From contig NW_018343964.1 of the NCBI RefSeq assembly GCF_002099425.1, forward strand, positions 11,766,001 through 11,830,000: a stretch of DNA of 64,000 nucleotides, given 5' to 3'. The notes under the pieces were generated by a model, which saw only the letters and a program-made list of their open reading frames with translations, was not told where the DNA came from and ran no database searches. The translations under genes were made by a program, and so were the position numbers. The DNA is from Phascolarctos cinereus. Lineage: Eukaryota; Chordata; Mammalia; Diprotodontia; Phascolarctidae. This document shows, piece by piece, positions 56,768 to 64,000 of this stretch (within the stretch, counting starts at the first letter, position 1; the number at the start of each line of letters is the position of its first letter).

Positions 56768-56950
56768 TAGAAAGCAATTTTAAAGATCATCTAAGGCTAC
56801 CCCACTCATTTCACAGATGAGGAAACTGAGGCCCAGAGAGGCTGTGACTGGCCCATGATCACACAGGTAGCTTGTAGCAAAGCCAGGATTTGAACCCACA
56901 TCCTTTGAAGCCAGCGTCATTTTTCTTCCCACCACACCATGCTGCCTTTC
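56768..56950 (-). mobile_element. MIR-type SINE
   Basis: 'ctcatttcacagatgaggaa', 'actgaggcccagagaggctg', 'gccaggatttgaacccacat'. Confidence 0.85.
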
Positions 56951-57772
56951 AAACTGTTCCTGTTTAGGGCCACCAGATAAATATATTATTCTATATTATG
57001 GCAAGGAACAAGAATAAATGGACATTATTGTTTGCTAAAAAAGAACAATAAGCCCAACAAAAAACTGAGCAGAAGGATTGAGCTAAGGAGAAAATACTCA
57101 TTTCTGTGCATGTGCTTAGAGAAATTCTGTGGCTACTGCGCATGTCTGCAGGCCATGCATGGGAAATGGAAGCATTGGCTGAAAATCTAGTCTGGTACCT
57201 CTATTCTATATGTAGGAAGGTCAATAAAGCCTGGAGTGGCAACTTCCAAGTTGCCAGAGCTATCCATGGAGTACAGACTGCTGCAGAACTTCCCTCCTCC
57301 AAGCCACCATCACTGGGTACATCATAGGCACTCAATTACTACTGGTTGTTTGATGGAGATTCTAGATATAGTCAACCCCCTCCTTCTCCAGGCTCAGGGG
57401 GTAGGATCCTAAGTAAATATTAGGAGTCATACAATGCTACATTCAGTTCAACAAACATAATTATTCCCTTCACACTGCATCGACGTTTCGATATGTCAGC
57501 ATAAGAATTTAAATGGGAATTTGGGGGGAATTTTGTTGAAGCCGCAGACAGAACGTGAAGACCAGTAGAAGACACAGAGCCTGTGACCAAATATGTAACC
57601 CAAATCTTACAATAAGGTACTGTAAACACCCCATAAGAGAAAAAGAAAAAAATTCAGACTTGTTCTCTGGTATGAAGGGAGGGTCAAAAAATTTTACATG
57701 GATTTTCCAGAGCGGGGGAGGGGAGGGGAACAGCACACCACCTCTAACCTCCTGCCATGTGGAAGAGATGAC
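56951..57772. other. Unclassified, no gene seen
   Basis: Several short frames on both strands, without recognisable domains. Confidence 0.35.
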
Positions 57773-57835
57773 TGTAATTAAGTATTCATCATGTGCAAGG
57801 AACAGTATGAGGTGCTAAGGGTACAAATGTGCCCT
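57773..57835 (-). mobile_element. L2/MIR 3' remnant
   Basis: 'attaagtattcatcatgtgc' and 'gaggtgctaagggtacaaat'. Confidence 0.5.
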
Positions 57836-57936
57836 TGACAAGAAAGGTCATCTGAGAATTTAGAGATTTCTTGGACCTGGAGAGAGGGGGAAGGTGGAAA
57901 TCAAATAGAGCCTAGAAGGGATGAGACTTCAAAGAG

Positions 57937-57938
<2 letters not shown>

Positions 57939-57970
<32 letters not shown>

Positions 57971-57987
57971 TGTGTCTGTGTCTGTGT
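57939..57987. repeat. (TG)n microsatellite with TGTGTC units
   Basis: About 15 TG units followed by tgtctgtgtctgtgtctg. Confidence 0.95.
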
Positions 57988-59154
57988 ATGCATGCAAGCA
58001 TGCACGCATGCACTCAGAGCTGGGCAGGGTGTTCCATTACAGTCACAGGGTATATAGCAGAAGCAGAATTATGGAGGCAGGAGAAGAAACCTTAGAAATG
58101 ATTTAGGCCAGTCCTGCGGTTTGCAGAAACAGCATAGGATCACAGCTCTCCTGGGCCTAAAAGGAATCCTCTTTTTCATCCTCCCCCACAGGAGGCATGA
58201 ATCACAACAGAGCACAGCGGAAAGGGGGCAGGGCTTGGACCAGGATAGGTCTGAGGGATGTTGGTTTGTCCAAAAAGGTTCCTGCTCCATTAGAAAAGGA
58301 TCCCAGACAGAATGGAAGAAGAAATACGAAGGCTGGAAACCTGGTTACTAAGGGGCAGAAGGGAGTTTCTTTGTCCTTTGATGTTTCCCTAGATTAATGA
58401 GAGCATCAGACTGAGTGGCTAATATAGCCCCATGAGGTCACAGAGCCCTTCCCACCTCAGTTCAGACACTGTCTGAGGCTCCTTCTATGCAAACATTTGG
58501 AAGGGCCCAGATGAGGTCTGAAAACAACTGGTGGCACTTTGTCTGACTGCCTTCCCAAAATTCAGATAAATCTTGTGGGTGTAGATGTGGTTTGGATCCC
58601 GGGTTTGTCTTGGCATAGGAACACTCTGCACTTCAGGGTTCCCCATATACGTGACAGACACAAACATAGACTATCCTTCAGCATTGGTAAGGCTACAGGT
58701 CACATTCCCTGAGGGTTGGTCCAGGGTCCTCTCTGGTCTCTTTGCCTCTCCTTAGAGTAAGCCTTAGAACCAGAGACACTGCCAGAGGAGGATTAAGGAG
58801 TGAGACCTGGAGAAAGAATGAGGGAGGGGCCTGGGTTTAGTATGGGAATGGAGGACTGGAATTAGGGATGATGATGACAGAATGGAGCTAACATGCAGAT
58901 GGGGAACTAGGAGAGGAACTATGATGATTTTAGCCAAAGAAAGAGACAAATGACTAGAGATGCAAATAAACTAGAAATGACTGTAAACATTGGCTGTTCA
59001 GTAAAGGTTTTTGTGAGAACAGACCATATAGAGGGGAAATTTAGGACTATAGACTAAAAACTGAAGGGGAAATAGAATTACCAAAGAGATTTCAATAGGA
59101 TCTGAGTAAGTATGAAAGATGATAATGCTGTTTTGTTTGAAGGGCTCCCTTGTT
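57988..59154. other. Unclassified, no gene seen
   Basis: Moderate GC and purine-rich, with short overlapping frames without domains. No SINE or LINE recognised. A possible single-copy stretch. Confidence 0.35.
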
Positions 59155-60720
59155 TTGTTCTCTCAAACTTCTGCTCCATAGAAAGGTTTCCTGTAGAAGG
59201 TGAGATTTTAGGTGGCCCTTGAAGGAAGCCAGGAAAGCTAGGAAGCAGAAATAAGGAGGGAAAGCATGCCAGGCATAGGGGATAGCTACTGAAAATGCCT
59301 AGAGTAAGGAGATGGAAAGTTATGTTTTAGGAACAGCAAGGCTAGTGTCACCAGATCACAGAGTACATGAAGGGGTATAAGGTGTAAAAAGACTACAAAG
59401 ATATTTATAGTAGCTCTTTTTGTGATGGCTAAGAATTGGAAACCAAAGTGATGCCCATCAATTGGGGAATGGCTGAACAAGCTGTGTGATGGAGTATTAT
59501 TGTGTTATAAGCAATGACAAGCAGGATGATTTCAGAAAAAACCTGATGCATAGTGAAATGAACAAAACCAGAAGAATGTTATACACAGTAACAGCAATAT
59601 TGTTCAATGAAGAATTGTGAAGGACTTAGCCATTCTCAGCAATACAATGATCCAAGACAATCCCAAAGGTCTAATGATGAAACATGCTATCTGCCTTCAG
59701 TGAAAGAACTGATATTGTTTGAATATAGACTGAAGCATGTTATTTTTCAGTTTCTTTCATTCATTTTTTTCTCTTATTTGAATCTTCTTGTACAAAATGA
59801 CTAATATGGAAATATTTTACATAATTGCATATGTATAATCTTAAGCTGATTGCTTGCCATCTCAGGGAGGGGGGAGGGAGGGATGGAATTTGGAACTCAA
59901 AACTTTAAATAAAAATGTTAAAAAAAAAAAAGACTACAAAGGTGAGGATGGGTGGGAAGGGGAAGGTTATTGAAGCATTTTGAATACCAAGTAGAGGATT
60001 TTATATTTGATCCTGGAGGTAATAGGGAACCACTGGAATTGATCGAGTAGGGGTTTGGCATGGTCAGATCTATGCTTTAGGAAGATCACTTTGACAGGTG
60101 AGTTAAGGAGGGACCAGAGACTTATGGCAGGCAGACCAAGCAGCAGACTATTTCAACAGTCCAGGCTTGGATGTAGAGGGTGAAGGATCAAGAATAACAC
60201 CTAGGTTGGGAGACTGGGTGACTAGGAGGATGCTAATACCCTCAACAGTAACAGGGAAGTTAGGAGAAGGAGAGGGTTTGGGAGGAAAAATAATGAGTCT
60301 AGTTTTGAAATGTTGAGTTTAAGATGTCAATGAAATATTCAGTTTGAGATGTCCAATAGGCAACTGGATATGCAAGACTGGAGGTCAGAGGAGAGGTTAG
60401 GGCTGAATAAATATGTTATAATATATAATATAATAAATAATATCAGCATAGAGATGATAAGTGAATCCACGAGAGCTGAAGAGATCATCAAATGAAGCAG
60501 TATACAGGGAGAAGAAAAGATGGCCCAGTACAGGGCCCTGAGGGATGCCTACTGTTAGGCATGACCTGGATGAGGATCAGCAAAGGAAACAGAAGGAGCA
60601 GTCAGATAAGCAGGAGAACCAGGAGAGAGGGATGTCCTGAAAACCCGGAGAAAAAAGAGTATCAAGGGAGAAAAGGTGATCAACAGCATCGAAATGCTTA
60701 CAAATATACCCAGGTTAAGG
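59155..60720 (-). mobile_element. L2 LINE, antisense, split by an L1
   Basis: 'aaagcatgccaggcataggg', 'agtgtcaccagatcacagag' to 59400. It resumes at 59942 with 'attttatatttgatcctgga', 'gatctatgctttaggaagat', 'gttgggagactgggtgacta', 'gcccagtacagggccctgag'. Confidence 0.9.
59401..59926 (+). mobile_element. 5'-truncated L1 inserted in L2, with target duplication
   Basis: From ORF2 end ('tatagtagctctttttgtga', 'gatgcccatcaattgggga') through the full 3' UTR to a poly(A) run. Flanked by aaaaagactacaaag at 59386-59400 and 59927-59941; the exact left edge of the second copy is blurred by the poly(A). Confidence 0.95.
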
Positions 60721-60938
60721 AACCCATAATTCAGTCATTAAACAATACATATACCAATTTACACACAATACTGGAACAATTTTCATTCTCCAAAGTGATG
60801 CAGGTAAGAAAGAATCTCCTTTCTGAGCTAGTGGGAGTAAGGAGAACATTGGGGGATAAATACACTCTGGTACACTCCAGAAAAAATCAACCAAACAAAG
60901 GGGTTGGGCTGGAGTGGCCCTCTACACAGAGTGTCCCA

Positions 60939-61052
60939 CAAAGGTGGGGAACCTACGCTTCAAGTGCTGCCCTTTGACTGAATCCAAACTTCACAGATCG
61001 AGGACCTAGAGGGGCCACATGTGGCCTTGAGGCCACAGGCTCCTCATCCCTA
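60939..61052. mobile_element. hAT-like palindromic MITE, copy 3
   Basis: Starts CAAAGGTGGGGAACCTA, contains 'ccctttgactgaatccaaac' and 'ggccacatgtggcc', and ends CAGGCTCCTCATCCCTA. Inverted in its middle words relative to the copies at 23750 and 26645. Confidence 0.85.
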
Positions 61053-61082
61053 GTGCAGAGTAATACCCAAGGCACAAGTATT

Positions 61083-61280
61083 TTAATTTAGGATGATAGA
61101 TTTCGAGTTAGAAGGGACCTCAAAAGTCACCTAGCCTAATCCCCTTGATTTAAGGAAACTGAGGCCCAGAGAGATTGTTATTTATCCAAAGTCACATAGG
61201 CATTAAGTGACACAGCCACTTAGAAGCCTAGGTTTTGTGATTTCGAGTGTAGCAATTTTTCCACTGGACTACACTGACTC
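61083..61280 (-). mobile_element. MIR-type SINE
   Basis: 'agttagaagggacctcaaaa', 'aggaaactgaggcccagaga', 'ccaaagtcacataggcatta'. Confidence 0.8.
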
Positions 61281-61304
61281 GATGCAGTAGGAATTAAGAA
61301 AGGA

Positions 61305-61547
61305 AGGAAAGAAGCAAGCATTTATTAAGCACTTACTATGTGCCAGGCACTGTGCTAAGTGCTTTACACACACCATCTCATTTAATCCTCACGACAATCC
61401 TAGGAGGTAAGTGCTATTTTATTTTACAGTTGAGGAAACTGAGGCAGGCAGAGGTTAAGAGCCTTGTCCAGGGTCAGATGGCTAGGAAGCATCTATGGCC
61501 AGATCTGTACTAAATTCTTCCAGACTCCAGGTCCAGTGCTCTGTACA
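61305..61547 (-). mobile_element. MIR/THER1-type SINE
   Basis: Antisense 'agcatttattaagcacttac', 'tatgtgccaggcactgtgct', 'cagttgaggaaactgaggca'. Confidence 0.9.
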
Positions 61548-62284
61548 AGGTTTTTGAACAGAATAATAACATGAAGGTGGATAGACAGGGGCAGGGAGAA
61601 GATTTAACCCCACCTCCTCCAATAAACATAAGCACCTATATCTAGTTGAACACAATCAGAGAGACAACTGGGTCAGATTATCTTTTTTCATGGTCTTTAA
61701 ATTTCCCTCTCTCTAGCCCTACTAAAGACATGACAGTTCCTTGATGTCATGCTATTCTCGAAAGACATACAACAGCAGCAGCAGCAGCAGGCTCTGGTCT
61801 GACAATCCAGACAACTGGGTCCTTACTTTGACACCTCAACACATTAGGCCTGCAGCAGACCGAAGTGGAACCCCAGACTGCTTCCCTTTGCAAGACAAAG
61901 AGAATGGCCCTTGGTACTTACTGAAGGAATAATTAAATCCCTATTAAAAGCATTCCCAATCCACATCCTCTTTCTTCTGCTTTGACAGCTGACTTTAACC
62001 TGTTTATTTAGTTACAGTAATTCCTCCGCAAAGCCCATAAACCGGTCTAGAATCCACATTCAGGAAAAGGGGCCTGTATCTTTGGGAAGAATAATAGGTC
62101 TGGGGGATTTGCCTTCTGTCTGCCTCTCCAACCCTCCCACACCCCCATGTTGTGCCCCCCTCGTCTCCCCATCTCTTCTGAGTAATAAAACACTTCTTCA
62201 GCTGTCTTCAAACATTAACCTCGCTAAGGAATGATCCAGGCTTGAATTCCATCCATAGTGATAACTCTTTCATTTGATGGAAAG
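61548..62284. other. Unclassified, no gene seen
   Basis: A short (CAG)n run lies at 61770-61790 within a 63-codon frame that shows no domain. Confidence 0.35.
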
Positions 62285-62452
62285 CAACATTAGAGTAAGA
62301 CCCAAGCTCTGGTTTATAATCCCGATTCTGCCCTTAACAAGCTGAGTGACTTCAGACAAGTTATTCCTCCTCTCTGGGCCTCAGTTTTCCTCATATTGGA
62401 TGGTATCTCAATGAACTCTTCAAACCCCAACATTTTATGACCCTTTGATTAG
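62285..62452 (+). mobile_element. MIR-type SINE
   Basis: 'ctgagtgacttcagacaagt' and 'tgggcctcagttttcctcat'. Confidence 0.75.
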
Positions 62453-62639
62453 GAAACAGAGCCCTATGAAGCTAATTCCAGCTCCAAGTTCTATGAATCT
62501 ATGATTCTCTCAGGCAAACTCAGGTGGGAGATCTATATAAAACATAAAAATAACCATAATATAAAATAACATAGATGGAAGTTTCCCCTCTCTACCAGAG
62601 TTCATTTTTATACTCTGGTACTCATACTGGGGTAAAGAG

Positions 62640-62748
62640 TCAAACTTTCTCTGTGTCTCTGTTTCTATCTCTGGTTCTGTCTGTCTCTCTGTCCGCCTCT
62701 CTCTGTCTCTCTGTCTCTTTCCATCTCTGTCTCTGTCTCTCTCCATGG
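62640..62748. repeat. (TCTCTG)n-like pyrimidine-rich simple repeat
   Basis: About 100 bases of imperfect TCTCTG/TCTGTC units. Confidence 0.85.
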
Positions 62749-63044
62749 CTAACCTTCCAATTATTCCCTCTGCAGTGTAAGGAAGGCCTCTTCCAAAGAA
62801 ATATTTTGTGCCTTTCCTTCTTTTCAAATCATTAGCAAAAAAAGGAGCCTTTGCCTTCTTCCTCTTCACATTAGAAAAACGTTAGAGAAAAGTCTTCATT
62901 GGTAACCAACTCTAAACAATGCCCCAGAGGTCTCATCTCCTTTCCTGGATATTCAGGAGACAGAACACGTTAAAAGTTGATGGGACCATTCCGACTCCAA
63001 TCATACTCCTCATCCACAGAAAGAAATGTAGATTCTGAATCAGC

Positions 63045-63235
63045 ATAATAACAATACACTTTTATGGAACTGTTAACGTGGAATGAAGTGGGTAGTACAA
63101 GTATTATTATCCCATTTTAAGGAAGAGGAAAGAGTGAAGTTAAGTAACTTGCCCTGGGGCTACACAGCTGGCTTGGGACCCAGAATCGGAATTCTGGTCT
63201 TCTGACCTCCACTTCAGCGTTCCTTCCCACTCTAC
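63045..63235 (-). mobile_element. MIR-type SINE
   Basis: 'tattatcccattttaaggaa' and 'aagttaagtaacttgccctg'. Confidence 0.75.
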
Positions 63236-63439
63236 CCAAACTTTGCCCCTGGACAGAAGTAGGACTGTGCGGGAACCCTTCAAGAGAAGGGATTTCCTTA
63301 CATTTCAACTCTCTCTGGGGACAATTATCTGTTTCATAAAACTGATCCGCTTTCCCAACCCTAAGGAATCAGCATCCGTTATCTATACCCTACCTCTCCC
63401 ATCTGGTACAGGCAAATCTACTTGCTGTCCTGGACCAAG

Positions 63440-63800
63440 ACCACTGCCATACAGTTCTTCCTTATGCATAAATCGAGGCGTCTTACTCCTCTGTTTAAAT
63501 CTTCCTATGGCTTCCTGGCTGCCTACTAAGTAAAATTCAAACTACTCTGCCTGACAGTCAATGGCCTACACAATCTATGACCACTCTGCTTACATGACTT
63601 ATCTCGTATAACTGTTTTCCTAGCTTCTGTTCTACTGCCTTATTATTCAGTGCACTTATTATGCTCTCCTCATAACCCACACTGTTCTTCCTTTATACCT
63701 TTGCTCACTACCTCTTATGACCAGAATGCCTCCCCTAGCCTGAATTCTGCAGTTGAATTCTCAGCCATCTTTTAAAGCCCTACAGAAAAGATGCATCACT
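63440..63800 (+). mobile_element. L2 LINE 3' portion
   Basis: 'ctcctctgtttaaatcttcc', 'aaattcaaactactctgcct', 'tggcctacacaatctatgac', 'ctcagccatcttttaaagcc'. Confidence 0.85.
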
Positions 63801-63900
63801 CTTAGTCCTTTCACTCCTCAGATAAAGAATCTGAGGCCCAGAAGGATAGTGACTTATCCAAGGTCACACAGGTGAAAAGTCGATGATGTTTCAGACCCCA
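63800..63900 (-). mobile_element. MIR-type fragment
   Basis: 'ctcagataaagaatctgagg' and 'tatccaaggtcacacaggtg'. Confidence 0.75.
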
Positions 63901-64000
63901 CACAGCACTTTATTTACATCACTCTGATGTACTTCTTATGTGTTATTTTATATTATGGTTATTTTTATGTTTTATATCGGCACCTAAGAGATGCAGTGTG

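Noticed and set aside
60492-60977. 161-codon open frame, the longest in the window
   Set aside because: It lies mostly in antisense L2 sequence (the 'gcccagtacagggccctgag' block) and runs into the MITE. No domain is present.
61767-61795. (CAG)n as a polyglutamine or polyserine coding tract
   Set aside because: Only about seven units in a 63-codon frame with no domain.

Overview
The window looks like intergenic or deep-intronic DNA from a marsupial. The clues are the SINEs: tRNA-derived copies with a 'cagctaggtggc' head and an 'atggcaaaccactcc' tail (MAR1/WALLSI type), very many MIR/THER1-type SINEs, and L1 copies whose 3' UTR carries the 'catcatgagtcctttgg' block. The species cannot be fixed by eye. 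I found no host exon, rRNA, tRNA gene or CRISPR array that I can defend. The longer open frames lie inside repeats or in unclassified sequence without recognisable domains.

Layout. 1-8300: a diverged 302-bp-spaced repeat, then a large fossil Ty3/gypsy retrotransposon (about 540-6900). Two SINEs and a retrovirus-like element with two LTRs (3801-6157) are nested in it. 8300-18000: an L2 3' end, an RTE-clade LINE fragment (about 11900-12385), SINEs and unclassified sequence. 18000-31000: L2 and L1 pieces, a (TC)n block, two palindromic hAT-like MITEs, and an L2 carrying (TA)n and (GT)n. 30955-33141: an antisense L1 with a second antisense L1 inside it, bounded by a 17-bp target-site duplication. 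36000-39500: L2, L1 and SINE copies. 41125-43870: an antisense L2 carrying a 322-bp inverted duplication whose arms match at 318 of 322 positions. 45835-47850: an antisense L2 split by a hAT-like piece and a MIR. 50125-55850: a TA/CA-rich tandem repeat, then a long decayed L1 packed with nested insertions. 59155-60720: an antisense L2 cut by a 5'-truncated L1 with a clear target-site duplication. The rest is MIR, L2 tails and unclassified DNA.

No genes work together here; the content is a record of successive insertions. The most unusual item is the near-identical inverted pair at 41679-42000 and 42969-43290. It lies within an otherwise ancient L2 and must be far younger than that L2. The outer arm ends in an A-rich run, which suggests retrocopying of an antisense transcript as an alternative to fold-back duplication. 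I saw no new functional system. Family names come from recognition of consensus-like words and translated motifs, not from a database search, and most repeat boundaries are good to about 5-30 bases.
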